Assembly (NCBI RefSeq): GCF_005937885.2
Contig: NZ_CP042176.1
Coordinates: 4,583,501 to 4,647,500 of the forward strand
Length of the DNA stretch: 64,000 bases
DNA from: Bradyrhizobium sp. KBS0727
GTDB lineage: Bacteria > Pseudomonadota > Alphaproteobacteria > Rhizobiales > Xanthobacteraceae
Direction: 5' to 3'
Under the pieces are notes generated by a model that saw nothing but the letters and a program-made list of their open reading frames with translations, was not told the DNA's origin and made no database searches. The position numbers and the translations under genes are program-made. This document shows, piece by piece, positions 42,956 to 53,000 of this stretch. Each line of letters opens with the position of its first letter. The first letter of the stretch is position 1.

Positions 42956-43207
42956 GTCTGGGATCTCCATGTTGGACGTAGTCGGGGCTAACGGGGGAGC
43001 CCGGGCATTGGTTGCAAGGGAACAGCGGTTCCTCGGCGATCATTGCGCGGCAAAGCCGTGTCCGGACTGTGACGCCGGAACCCCGCACCCGGAAAACCAG
43101 CTCCGTACAAGCCCTTCAAGCCGCATGCCTACTCGCCATAAGACTTCAATCTTGAGGCCACCCGCCCAGAGTCTGCAGATTATCGGCAGAGTCGAGTCGG
43201 CCATCAA

Positions 43208-44086
43208 TTACTTCTCCAAATGGATCGTGGGTAAAAAGCGGCGTGGGGAGTATCCAAAATCATGCTCGGCATCTTCGTTGCCGAATACCATGTCTTGCTG
43301 CATTCTCGTTGCCATCGATGCGGTAATATGCCGATAACGAGGCACTTGGCGAAGTGCTTTTGCAGCTAGTTCGAATGCTGGGAGCGGGATGCGGACAAGG
43401 CGCGGTTCCCGGCCCATGGAGACAAAAATTCGCTCGATCATTGCTCGATAAGGCAGCACTTCGCCACCACCGATATTGTAACATCGGTCAAACGCAGCAG
43501 GGTTCTCCATAACGGCTATGCAGGCCGCGGCAAGATCATCCGCGTGCACCGGCTGACGTAGACCCTTGGCATCGCCGAAGACAGGAAAGAACCGAAAAGT
43601 TCGAATGACTCGTGCAATGTCGTTGACGGTCCGGTCTCCGAATTTGCCGCCGTAGATCAGCGTTGGCCGAAAGATAGTCCATCGCATTTGAGCATGATTG
43701 CAGGCGCGGATGATGGAATCCTCGCGGAGCTTGATCTCTTCGACTGATTTCCTGTCACCGGGATCGGGAGAGCTGGCCTTCGTAAAAACGCTGGTGCTGC
43801 TAAACGTGATAACCCGGTCAACGCCGACTGTTCGCAGTCGGTCAACACATTCATCGACGTTCCCGATGGTGTCGAACGCGACGCTGGCATCGATTTCTGG
43901 AAACGGCGTCGCGGTTCGCAAGTTCAGGGAATGCCAAGTCGCCGCTGAGCCATAATCGGGTTGGGGTTTCAAGCCGCGCGAAATGAGATGGACAGTCCAG
44001 CCCTTGGCGATCAACGCTGGGGCAAGCCACGAACCGATCTGGCTGGACCCGCCCAACACGACACAAGATTTAATTCTAGGCAGCAT
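43208..44086 (-). CDS. NAD-dependent epimerase/dehydratase (extended SDR-like)
   Basis: 292 residues from ATG 44086; the frame is open to 44137. The nucleotide-binding loop is CVVLGGSSQIGSWLAPALIA. Further extended-SDR parts are RVITFSSTSVFTKASSPDPG, WTIFRPTLIYGGKFGDRTVN, QPVHADDLAAACIAVME and CYNIGGGEVLPYRAMIERIF. The active-site Tyr-x-x-x-Lys is not obvious. It may act on a nucleotide sugar or a related substrate. Base composition by eye is about 52-58 percent GC, below the roughly 65 percent around it, which suggests recent acquisition. It is a lone gene with large gaps on both sides. Confidence 0.82.
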   Translation of the reverse strand: MLPRIKSCVVLGGSSQIGSWLAPALIAKGWTVHLISRGLKPQPDYGSAATWHSLNLRTATPFPEIDASVAFDTIGNVDECVDRLRTVGVDRVITFSSTSVFTKASSPDPGDRKSVEEIKLREDSIIRACNHAQMRWTIFRPTLIYGGKFGDRTVNDIARVIRTFRFFPVFGDAKGLRQPVHADDLAAACIAVMENPAAFDRCYNIGGGEVLPYRAMIERIFVSMGREPRLVRIPLPAFELAAKALRQVPRYRHITASMATRMQQDMVFGNEDAEHDFGYSPRRFLPTIHLEK

Positions 44087-44560
44087 TTGCGTAGCAATAT
44101 CATCAGACCCCCAGGGATCGCAAAGGATTGCCTGCAACCATCGTAACTACTTGAATGCTCACATTTTTCCGAAGAACAACCACTGCCAATGGCAATCCCG
44201 GATACTCCAACATCAGGGCAGTGTAGGTGACGCGAAAAGCCGCAAATCTCCCTTTGGAATGCCGCATCGATGATCCGGGCCTCATCAAACTCATCGACGG
44301 CGTTTCCAATCGGCCAGCCACGGCCAAGGCGTGATACCACGCGATTGAGGCGAAGACCGGCGTGCTGTGGACGGAGTTAGGCCCCCTTCGTGGTTGGCCT
44401 ACTTGAAGCCGGAAGTTCTGTTCAGCACCTATGCCCACGCGATCAAGGATCGGCACCTGACCGGTATCTTGACTGGCACCGATTTGACACGCGATGCGGA
44501 CCGCGTCGCCGTAAATACCCGTAAATTCGCAGGCCGCGCTGTTGCCGCCCCGGGGTCCCA
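44087..44560. other. Spacer without supported gene
   Basis: About 470 bases between the epimerase gene and the livH leader. A 66-codon frame at 44367-44567 has no ribosome site and no recognisable domain. The composition stays below that of the liv genes up to about 44540. It may be the remains of an acquired segment, but I see no integrase or flanking repeats. Confidence 0.5.
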
Positions 44561-44637
44561 CTGTTAGAAAACGGCACGACGCGTCGTCTTGGGCTGCCGG
44601 GGCTCTTGCCGCGTGGTTGTTCTCTAACAGCGGCAGC
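44561..44637 (+). promoter_or_regulatory. livH leader with two alternative inverted pairs
   Basis: CTGTTAGA (44561-44568) can pair with TCTAACAG (44623-44630). GCTGCCG (44593-44599) can pair with CGGCAGC (44631-44637), directly before ATG 44640, where no clear Shine-Dalgarno is visible. The two pairings interleave and could be exclusive, so a translational switch is conceivable (inference). A palindromic GACGCGTC lies in the loop. Confidence 0.35.
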
Positions 44638-44639
44638 GC

Positions 44640-45557
44640 ATGGATTATTTCGCCCAGCAACTGATCAACGGCCTCGTGCTCGGCTCGATCTACGGCCTGA
44701 TCGCCATCGGCTACACCATGGTCTATGGCATCGTCGGCATGATCAATTTCGCCCATGGCGATATTTTCATGATCGGCGGCTTCATCGCGCTGATCTCGTT
44801 CCTGGTGCTGGTCTCGTTCGGGCTGACCGCCATACCGCTCATCCTGCTGATCGTGCTGCTGGTGTCGATGGCGGTCACCGCGCTCTACGGCTGGACGGTG
44901 GAGCGTATCGCCTACCGGCCGCTGCGGCACTCGTTCCGCCTGGCGCCGATGCTCTCGGCGATCGGCATGTCCTTTGTGCTGACCAATTATTCGCAGGTCG
45001 CGCAGGGCGCGCGGGTCAAGCCGGTGCCGCCGATCATCACCGGCGGCTATACGCTGCATGAAGGCGCCGGCGGCTTCGCCGTGCAACTGTCCAACATCCA
45101 GATCGTCGTCGTCATCACCACCGTGGTGCTGCTCGCTTTGTTCACCTGGCTGGTGTCGAGCACCCGGCTCGGCCGCGACATGCGCGCCTGCGAGCAGGAT
45201 CAGACCATGGCGTCGCTGCTCGGCGTCGACGTCGACCGCACCATCTCCATGACCTTCGTGATCGGGGCAGCGCTCGCGGCCGTCGCCGGCATGATGTACC
45301 TGCTCTATTACGGCCTGGTCGATTTCTTCATGGGCTTCGTTGCCGGCATCAAGGCGTTCACCGCCGCGGTGCTCGGCGGCATCGGCTCGCTGCCCGGCGC
45401 GATGCTGGGTGGTCTTGCCATCGGCCTGATCGAGACGCTGTGGTCGGCCTACTTCTCGGTCGAATACAAGGACGTTGCCGCGTTCTCGATCCTGATCATC
45501 GTGCTGATCTTCCTTCCGACCGGCCTGCTCGGCCGGCCCGAAGTCGAAAAAGTCTGA
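44640..45557 (+). CDS. livH: Branched-chain amino-acid ABC permease LivH
   Basis: 305 residues with about eight membrane segments. DYFAQQLINGLVLGSIYGLI, the next segment IAIGYTMVYGIVGMINFAHG, and RDMRACEQDQTMASLLGVD (the EAA-like loop that docks the ATPase) are the family hallmarks. It is the first gene of livH-livM-livG-livF-livK. The inner-membrane channel it forms with LivM imports branched-chain amino acids or related compounds. The gene starts at ATG 44640, two bases after the inverted repeat of its leader. Confidence 0.95.
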   Translation: MDYFAQQLINGLVLGSIYGLIAIGYTMVYGIVGMINFAHGDIFMIGGFIALISFLVLVSFGLTAIPLILLIVLLVSMAVTALYGWTVERIAYRPLRHSFRLAPMLSAIGMSFVLTNYSQVAQGARVKPVPPIITGGYTLHEGAGGFAVQLSNIQIVVVITTVVLLALFTWLVSSTRLGRDMRACEQDQTMASLLGVDVDRTISMTFVIGAALAAVAGMMYLLYYGLVDFFMGFVAGIKAFTAAVLGGIGSLPGAMLGGLAIGLIETLWSAYFSVEYKDVAAFSILIIVLIFLPTGLLGRPEVEKV

Positions 45558-45568
45558 CGGGCGGCCGC

Positions 45569-46909
45569 GTGAAAGCACCCCCTGCCGTCTCCACGCAAGC
45601 CTTGTCTACACAAGCCTCGCGCGCTCCGGGCATCGCCTTCATCTTCAAGAAAGCGCTGATCAGCGCGCTGGTCGCACTGGTGTTGTTCTCGCTGATGATC
45701 GGCGTGCGCACCGAGGCAGGTCCGCAGGGACAACTGATCTACTGGACCCGGTTCGGCGATCTCGCCGCCATGGTCGCCGTCGTGTTCGGCGGCAGCATCG
45801 TCGTCGAACTGCTGCGGCAATGGTGGGGACCGGTCGGCACCATCAGGGTAGTGCCGGCACCGGTGCAGTCGGCGCTATCGTTTGCCGGCCGGCTGGTCGC
45901 GCCGGCGCTGCTGGTCTTCACGTTTCTGGTGCCGGTGATTTTCTACGACCAGCGCTACATTCTCGACCTCGGCATTCTCGTGCTGACCTATGTGATGCTC
46001 GGATGGGGCCTCAACGTGGTGGTCGGCCTCGCCGGCCTGCTCGACCTCGGCTATGTCGCGTTCTACGCGGTCGGCGCCTATTCCTACGCGCTGCTGGCGA
46101 CCAATTTCGGACTGTCGTTCTGGGTCTGCCTGCCGCTGGCCGGCATCCTCGCCGCGTTCTGGGGCATGATGCTCGGCTTTCCCGTGCTGCGGCTGCGCGG
46201 CGACTATCTCGCCATCGTGACGCTGGCGTTCGGCGAGATCATCCGCCTCGTCATCATCAACTGGCAGAGCCTGACTGGCGGCCCGAATGGCATCAGCGGC
46301 ATTCCGCGCCCCACCATGTTCGGCATTCCGCTGTCGCCGGGCGAGGATGGACTTGCGGCCAGGCTCGGCATCGAGTTTTCGCCGACCCACCGCATCGTGT
46401 TCCTGTTCTATCTGATCCTGGCGCTGGCGCTATTGACCAACTGGGTCACGATCCGCCTCCGGCGTCTTCCGATCGGCCGCGCCTGGGAGGCGTTGCGCGA
46501 GGATGAAGTTGCCTGCCGTGCGCTCGGCATCAACACCACCACGACCAAGCTGACGGCGTTTGCGACCGGCGCGATGTTCGGCGGCTTCGCCGGCGCGTTC
46601 TTTGCCACCAGACAGGGCTTCATCAGCCCGGAGTCCTTTACCTTCCAGGAATCGGCGCTGGTGCTGGCGATCGTGGTGCTCGGCGGCATGGGCTCGCAGC
46701 TTGGCGTGGCGCTCGCAGCGCTTGCGATGATCGGCGGCTTCGAGCTGTTCCGCGGGCTCGACCAATACCGCATGCTGGTGTTCGGCGTCGCCATGGTGCT
46801 CTTGATGATCTGGCGCCCGCGCGGCCTGATCGGCCATCGCGCGCCGACCGTGTTCCTGGAGCGCAATCAGGCGATCTCGTCCGACCTCGTCAAGGAGGGA
46901 CACGGATGA
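45569..46909 (+). CDS. livM: Branched-chain amino-acid ABC permease LivM
   Basis: 446 residues from GTG 45569; the longer frame overlaps livH. Compared with a usual length of about 330, there is an N-terminal extension of about 110 residues with three extra membrane segments (ALISALVALVLFSLMIGVRT, GDLAAMVAVVFGGSIVVELL). The family core begins near ILDLGILVLTYVMLGWGLNV. VVGLAGLLDLGYVAFYAVGA, FPVLRLRGDYLAIVTLAFGE and the docking loop IGRAWEALREDEVACRALGI follow. Such extended LivM proteins occur in rhizobia. The start overlaps livG by four bases at its 3' end. Confidence 0.95.
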   Translation: MKAPPAVSTQALSTQASRAPGIAFIFKKALISALVALVLFSLMIGVRTEAGPQGQLIYWTRFGDLAAMVAVVFGGSIVVELLRQWWGPVGTIRVVPAPVQSALSFAGRLVAPALLVFTFLVPVIFYDQRYILDLGILVLTYVMLGWGLNVVVGLAGLLDLGYVAFYAVGAYSYALLATNFGLSFWVCLPLAGILAAFWGMMLGFPVLRLRGDYLAIVTLAFGEIIRLVIINWQSLTGGPNGISGIPRPTMFGIPLSPGEDGLAARLGIEFSPTHRIVFLFYLILALALLTNWVTIRLRRLPIGRAWEALREDEVACRALGINTTTTKLTAFATGAMFGGFAGAFFATRQGFISPESFTFQESALVLAIVVLGGMGSQLGVALAALAMIGGFELFRGLDQYRMLVFGVAMVLLMIWRPRGLIGHRAPTVFLERNQAISSDLVKEGHG

Positions 46910-47748
46910 GCCAAGAATACATAGACCACATCCTGTCCGTCGATCGGCTGTCGATGCGTTTCGGCGGCATCGTTGCCGTCAACGACCTCTCCTTCGGCGC
47001 CGAGCGGCGCAAGATCACCGCGCTGATCGGCCCGAACGGCGCCGGCAAGACCACGGTGTTCAACTGCATCACCGGTTTCTACAAGCCGAGCGGCGGCAGC
47101 ATCCGGCTGACCCATGATGACGGGCAGACGATCCAGCTCGAACGGCTGAACGATTTCCGGATCTCGAAGCTCGCCCGCGTCGCGCGAACGTTCCAGAACA
47201 TCCGGCTCTTCCCCGGCATGACCGCGCTGGAAAACCTGATGGTGGCGCAGCATAACGCGCTGATGCGTGCTTCCGGGCTGACATTTCTCGGCCTGATCGG
47301 CGCGCCCTCGTGGCGCAGGGCCGAGGCGCACGCGATCGATCTGGCGCGGACATGGCTCGATCGTATCGGGCTGCTCGACCGCGCCGACGATGCCGCCGGC
47401 AATCTGCCTTACGGCGACCAGCGGCGGCTGGAAATCGCGCGCGCGATGTGCACCGAACCGGCGCTGCTGTGCCTCGACGAGCCGGCCGCCGGGTTGAACG
47501 CTCGGGAAAGTGCGGCGTTGAGCGAATTGCTGCTGTCGATCCGCGCCGATCAAGGCACCTCGATCCTGCTGATCGAACACGACATGTCGGTGGTGATGGA
47601 AATCTCCGACCACGTCGTCGTGATGGATTATGGCGTCAAGATCGCCGAAGGCACGCCGCAACAGGTGCGCGACGACCCCAAGGTGATCGCCGCCTATCTC
47701 GGCGCCGACGAGGAGGAAGCCATCGCCGTGATGGAGAGCGGAACGTGA
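46906..47748 (+). CDS. livG: Branched-chain amino-acid ABC ATPase LivG
   Basis: 280 residues. Walker A is LIGPNGAGKTTVFNCITGFY. The Q-loop and following helix read ARVARTFQNIRLFPGMTALE. The signature differs slightly, as NLPYGDQRRLEIARAMCTEP (LPYGDQ, usual in LivG). Walker B is LLCLDEPAAGLNARESAALS, and the switch His is in LLIEHDMSVVMEISDHVVVM. The ATG at 46906 overlaps the livM stop and its own stop overlaps the livF GTG, so all three are translationally coupled. Confidence 0.96.
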   Translation: MSQEYIDHILSVDRLSMRFGGIVAVNDLSFGAERRKITALIGPNGAGKTTVFNCITGFYKPSGGSIRLTHDDGQTIQLERLNDFRISKLARVARTFQNIRLFPGMTALENLMVAQHNALMRASGLTFLGLIGAPSWRRAEAHAIDLARTWLDRIGLLDRADDAAGNLPYGDQRRLEIARAMCTEPALLCLDEPAAGLNARESAALSELLLSIRADQGTSILLIEHDMSVVMEISDHVVVMDYGVKIAEGTPQQVRDDPKVIAAYLGADEEEAIAVMESGT

Positions 47749-48491
47749 CCGCGTCATCGACAACTCCCCTGCTCGCGGTCCGGTCGCTGCACGCGTCCTA
47801 CGGCAAGATCGAGGCCTTAAAGGGCGTCGATATCGCGATCAACGCCGGCGAGATCGTCGCTCTTATCGGCGCCAACGGCGCCGGCAAGTCGACGCTGATG
47901 ATGACGATCTTCGGCCGGCCCCGCGCCCGCTCCGGCGAAATCGAATTCGACGGCCAGGACATCACGGACATGCCGACGCACGAGATCGCGCGGCTGCGTA
48001 TCGCCCAGTCGCCCGAGGGCCGCCGGATTTTCCCGCGCATGAGCGTGGCGGAAAACCTGCAGATGGGCGCGGACGCCACCGATACTGGCGAGGCCGACCG
48101 CGCCAACGGCCTCGAGCGCGTCCTGACGCTGTTCCCGCGGCTCAAGGAGCGCATGACCCAGCGCGGCGGCACGCTGTCCGGCGGCGAGCAGCAGATGCTG
48201 GCGATCGGCCGCGCCTTGATGAGCCGCCCCCGTCTGTTGATGCTGGACGAACCGTCGCTGGGACTGGCGCCCCTGATCGCGCGGCAGATTTTCGACGCCA
48301 TCCGGACGCTTAACCGGCAGGACGGCCTGACCGTGCTGATCGTCGAGCAGAATGCCAATCACGCGCTGAAACTCGCCCATCGCGGCTATGTGATGGTCAA
48401 CGGCCTGATCACACTGTCCGGCACGGGGAGCGAATTGCTGCAGCGCCCGGAAATCCGTGCCGCCTATCTGGAAGGCGGCCGGCGGGGGTAG
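47745..48491 (+). CDS. livF: Branched-chain amino-acid ABC ATPase LivF
   Basis: 248 residues from GTG 47745, which overlaps the livG stop (GTGA). Motifs are LIGANGAGKSTLMMTIFGRP (Walker A), RLRIAQSPEGRRIFPRMSVA, LSGGEQQMLAIGRALMSRPR (signature) and LLMLDEPSLGLAPLIARQIF (Walker B). LivF and LivG power import through LivH/LivM. Its length and sequence are typical. The gene for the binding protein follows after 167 nt, and a separate promoter for it may lie in that gap. Confidence 0.96.
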   Translation: MTASSTTPLLAVRSLHASYGKIEALKGVDIAINAGEIVALIGANGAGKSTLMMTIFGRPRARSGEIEFDGQDITDMPTHEIARLRIAQSPEGRRIFPRMSVAENLQMGADATDTGEADRANGLERVLTLFPRLKERMTQRGGTLSGGEQQMLAIGRALMSRPRLLMLDEPSLGLAPLIARQIFDAIRTLNRQDGLTVLIVEQNANHALKLAHRGYVMVNGLITLSGTGSELLQRPEIRAAYLEGGRRG

Positions 48492-48658
48492 CGCCCGGCT
48501 GTCCGCGGCGGTTGATGCGGCAAGATGCTGCGAACGGACCGTGGATTTGCCCGAAAATTGCCGATGACTTCGCGGTAAAATCAGCCGAGAATGGACCTGA
48601 TTTCACACCCGGCCCCGCCGGGCGCTTCCGACATCGACCACCCCCGCGAGGATATCTC

Positions 48659-49777
48659 ATGAAGTCACTGAAACTTATCGGCCTGGCATTCGGCGCATCG
48701 CTGGCGCTATCGGCAAGCGCACTGGCGCAGGACATCACCGTCGGTGTGGCGGGCCCGATGACGGGCGGCGAATCCGCCTTCGGCCGGCAGATGAAAAACG
48801 GCGCCGAGCAGGCCGTGGAAGATCTCAACACTGCCGGCGGCGTGCTCGGCAAGAAGCTGGCGCTGCAGGTCGGCGACGATGCCTGCGATCCCAAGCAGGC
48901 GCGCTCGGTCGCCGAAAAATTCGCCTCTTCCAAGGTTCCGTTCGTCGCCGGCCACTATTGCTCGTCGTCGTCGATCCCGGCCTCCGAGGCCTATGCCGAC
49001 GGCAACGTGCTGCAGATTACGCCGGCCTCGACCAACCCGCTGTTCACCGAGCGCAAGCTCTGGAACGTGGCGCGCGTCTGCGGCCGCGACGATCAGCAGG
49101 GTCTGGTCGCCGCCGAGTTCATCCTGAAGAACTACAAGGACAAGAACGTCGCCATCCTCAACGACAAGACCACCTACGGCAAGGGTCTCGCCGACGAAAC
49201 CAAGAAGGCGCTGAACAAGGCCGGCTTCACCGAGAAGATGTTCGAGTCCTACAACAAGGGCGACAAGGATTTTAACGCCATCGTGTCGCGCTTGAAGCGC
49301 GACAATATCGATCTGGTCTATGTCGGCGGCTACCATCAGGAATCCGGATTGATCCTGCGGCAGATGCGCGATCAGGGCCTCAAGACCGTGCTGATGGCCG
49401 GCGACGCGCTGGCCGACAAGGAGTTCGCCTCGATCACCGGCCCCGCCGGCGAAGGCACGCTGTTCACCTTCGGCCCCGACCCGCGCAACAAGCCGACCGC
49501 GAAAGCGATCGTCGAGCGCTTCAAGGCCAAGAACATCGATCCGGAAGGCTACACCCTCTACACCTACGCCGCGATGCAGGTCTGGTCGCAGGCGGTAGCG
49601 AAGGCCGGCACCACCGACCCGAAGAAGGTCATGGACACGATCAAGGCCGGCGCTTGGGATACGGTGATCGGCAAGCTGGAGTTCGACGCCAAGGGCGATA
49701 TCAAGCAGCTCGACTATGTCGTCTACAAATGGGACGCCAAGGGCAACTACACCGAGATCAATCCCAAGGGATCTTGA
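48659..49777 (+). CDS. livK: Branched-chain amino-acid periplasmic binding protein
   Basis: 372 residues from ATG 48659. The signal peptide MKSLKLIGLAFGASLALSAS (cleavage near ALA-QD) is followed by the type I periplasmic binding fold: ITVGVAGPMTGGESAFGRQM, VGDDACDPKQARSVAEKFAS, FVAGHYCSSSSIPASEAYAD, and TPASTNPLFTERKLWNVARV, with the ligand-binding Ser/Thr cluster. VYVGGYHQESGLILRQMRDQ belongs to the second lobe. Two cysteines (DDACD, HYCSS) may form the usual disulfide. It delivers ligand to LivHMGF. A strong terminator ends the operon. Confidence 0.95.
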   Translation: MKSLKLIGLAFGASLALSASALAQDITVGVAGPMTGGESAFGRQMKNGAEQAVEDLNTAGGVLGKKLALQVGDDACDPKQARSVAEKFASSKVPFVAGHYCSSSSIPASEAYADGNVLQITPASTNPLFTERKLWNVARVCGRDDQQGLVAAEFILKNYKDKNVAILNDKTTYGKGLADETKKALNKAGFTEKMFESYNKGDKDFNAIVSRLKRDNIDLVYVGGYHQESGLILRQMRDQGLKTVLMAGDALADKEFASITGPAGEGTLFTFGPDPRNKPTAKAIVERFKAKNIDPEGYTLYTYAAMQVWSQAVAKAGTTDPKKVMDTIKAGAWDTVIGKLEFDAKGDIKQLDYVVYKWDAKGNYTEINPKGS

Positions 49778-49835
49778 TCAAGGGCTCTTAAATAAAAGGC
49801 TTCTGATTTTAAACGTTCCTTCTCAGGAACCCCAA

Positions 49836-49862
49836 ACGCCCCGGCTTGCCGGGGCGTTTTTG
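49836..49862 (+). terminator. Rho-independent terminator of the liv operon
   Basis: A perfect 10-bp stem ACGCCCCGGC / GCCGGGGCGT around TT is followed by TTTTTGTTTC, 58 nt after the livK stop. Confidence 0.95.
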
Positions 49863-50076
49863 TTTCAAAACCGAAAATATTTTCGCGGCCCTGGGGAACC
49901 AAATGCACCGGCGCGAATTGGAACTTGGGGCAGAGTTCCATGTCATTGATTTCACAGCGTTTACAATCGTTCGCGCTTGATCCGCGGTCGAATCGACGGT
50001 TGTATGTTGCAGAATCACGTCTGTAAGGAATCGCTGCTGCTTTTGGATTCGCGCGAACCGGCATCGAGGAGACACT

Positions 50077-53000
50077 ATGAGTGAGCTTTCCCCCGGAGCT
50101 TCATCATCACGTGTCTCACGGCGCAAGCCGGCCCCGAACGCAGAAGTCTCCCCGAACGGAAACCCCGATCCACTGCAGGATCTGTTGCACGCGCTGCAGG
50201 CGATGCGCGCCGGCGACTTCTCGGTGCGGATGACCGGCGATCACATCGGCATCGAGGGCAAGATTGCCGACACCTTCAACGAAATCGTCGCCGCCAATCA
50301 ACGCATGGCGCAGCAACTGGAGCGCGTCGGACAGGTCGTCGGCCGCGAAGGCAAGACGAGACAGCGCGTCAAATTCGACCTATCGAGCGGTTCGTGGGCG
50401 GATATGGAAGGGTCCGTCAACACACTGATCGACGATCTGTTGTGGCCGACCCGTGAAGTCACCCGGGCGGTCGCGGCGGTCGCGCAAGGCGACCTGCTGC
50501 AGACCGTGAAGCTCGACGTCGACGGCCGCCCGCTGGGCGGCGAATTCCTGCAGTCGGCCAACATCGTCAACACCATGATCAAGCAGCTTAGCGTGTTCAC
50601 CTCCGAGGTGACCCGCGTGGCGCGCGAGGTCGGCACCGAAGGCAAGCTCGGCGGTCAGGCCCAGGTGCCGGAGGTGACCGGCGTCTGGAAGGACTTGACC
50701 GAGAGCGTCAACTCGATGGCCAACAACCTGACCGGCCAGGTCCGCAACATCGCCGAAGTCACCATCGCGGTGGCCAATGGCGACCTCTCGAAGAAGATCA
50801 CGGTCGACGTCCGCGGCGAGATCCTGCAGTTGAAGGAAGCCATCAACACGATGGTGGACCAGCTTCGCTCCTTTGCCTCCGAAGTCACCCGCGTCGCCCG
50901 CGAAGTCGGCACCGACGGCAAGCTCGGCGGCCAGGCCATCGTGCCCGGCGTCGCCGGCACCTGGAAGGATCTGACCGACTCGGTGAACGCGATGTGCGGC
51001 AACCTCACCGCACAGGTCCGCAACATCGCCAACGTCACCACCGCGGTCGCCCGCGGCGACCTGTCGCGCAAGATCACGGTGGACGTCCGCGGCGAAATCC
51101 TCGAGCTGAAGGACACCATCAACACGATGGTCGACCAGCTCAACTCGTTCGCCTCGGAAGTGACGCGTGTGGCGCGCGAGGTCGGCACCGAAGGCAAGCT
51201 CGGCGGTCAGGCCCAGGTGCCCGGCGTCGCCGGCACCTGGAAGGACCTCACCGACAACGTCAACTTCATGGCCTCCAACCTGACGGCGCAGGTCCGCAAC
51301 ATCGCCGACGTCGCCACCGCGATCGCCGGCGGCGACCTGTCCAAGAAGATCACCGTCAACGTGTCGGGCGAGATCCTTCAGTTGAAGGAGACGCTGAACA
51401 CGATGGTCGACCAGCTCAACGCCTTCGCCGGCGAAGTGACGCGCGTGGCGCGCGAGGTCGGCACCGAGGGACGGCTCGGCGGCCAGGCCAACGTGCTCGG
51501 CGTCGCCGGCACCTGGAAGGATTTGACGGAAAGCGTCAACTCGATGGCGTCGAACCTGACGGCGCAGGTCCGTAACATCGCCGAAGTGACGACCGCGGTC
51601 GCCAACGGCGACCTGTCGAAGAAGATCACGGTCGACGTGCGCGGCGAAATCCTGGAGCTGAAGGACACCGTGAACACGATGGTCGACCAGCTCAACGCCT
51701 TCGCCGGCGAGGTCACGCGCGTGGCGCGCGAAGTCGGCACCGAAGGCAAGCTCGGCGGCCAGGCGCTGGTGCGCGGCGTCGCCGGCACCTGGAAGGACCT
51801 CACCGACAGCGTCAACTCGATGGCGAGCAATTTGACCGGGCAGGTCCGCAACATCGCCGAAGTCGCGACCGCGGTTGCCAAGGGCGACCTGTCGAAGAAG
51901 ATCACCGTCAACGTGTCGGGCGAAATCCTGCAGTTGAAGGAAACGCTGAACACGATGGTGGACCAGCTCAACGCCTTCGCCGGCGAAGTGACGCGCGTCG
52001 CGCGCGAGGTCGGCACCGACGGCAAGCTCGGCGGCCAGGCCGAAGTGCCCGGCGTCGCCGGCACCTGGAAGGATCTCACCGACAGCGTCAACTCGATGGC
52101 CGGCAATTTGACGGCGCAGGTTCGCAACATCGCCGAGGTCGCGACCGCGATCGCCGGCGGCGACCTGTCGCGCAAGATCACGGTCGACGTCCGCGGCGAG
52201 ATCCTGCAGCTCAAGGAAACGCTCAACACCATGGTCGACCAGCTCAATCGCTTTGCTGGCGAGGTGACGCGCGTGGCGCGCGAAGTCGGCACCGAAGGCC
52301 GCCTCGGCGGTCAGGCCAACGTGCCCGGCGTCGCCGGCACCTGGAAGGACCTGACCGACAACGTCAACTCGATGGCCGGCAACCTGACCGGCCAGGTCCG
52401 CAACATCGCTGAAGTGACCACCGCGGTCGCCAAGGGCGACCTCTCCAAGAAGATCACGGTCGACGTCAAGGGCGAAATTCTAGAGCTGAAGAACACCGTC
52501 AACACCATGGTCGACCAGCTCAACGCCTTCGCCTCGGAAGTCACGCGCGTGGCGCGCGAGGTCGGCACCGAAGGCAAGCTCGGCGGCCAAGCCGAAGTGC
52601 CCGAAGTCGCCGGCACCTGGAAGGACCTCACCGACAACGTCAACTTCATGGCCTCGAACCTGACGGCCCAGGTCCGCAACATTGCCGAGGTCGCCACCGC
52701 CATCGCCGGCGGCGACCTGTCGAAAAAAATTACGGTCGACGTCCGCGGCGAGATCCTGCTGCTCAAGGACACCCTGAATACAATGGTGGAGCAGTTGCGC
52801 TCGTTCGCGGCCGAAGTGACCCGCGTGGCGCGCGAGGTCGGCACCGAGGGACGCCTCGGCGGCCAGGCGGTGGTGCCCGGCGTCGGCGGAACGTTCAAGG
52901 ACCTGACCGACAACGTCAACCTGCTGGCGGCCAACCTCACCACCCAGGTCCGCAACATCGCCGAAGTCACTACCGCCGTGGCGCGCGGCGACCTGTCGCG

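Noticed and set aside
42792..43088. 98-codon minus frame over the Q-rich gene
   Set aside because: Its repeat (EPESGPAEPEP) is the out-of-frame translation of the Gln/Gly/Pro gene, which has the better start.
44367..44567. 66-codon frame that looked faintly like an integrase C-terminus
   Set aside because: No catalytic Tyr context, no ribosome site and no flanking att-like repeat.
44103..45578. 491-codon antisense frame across livH
   Set aside because: It overlaps livH and the spacer, is rich in Asp, Glu, His and Gln, and matches no family.
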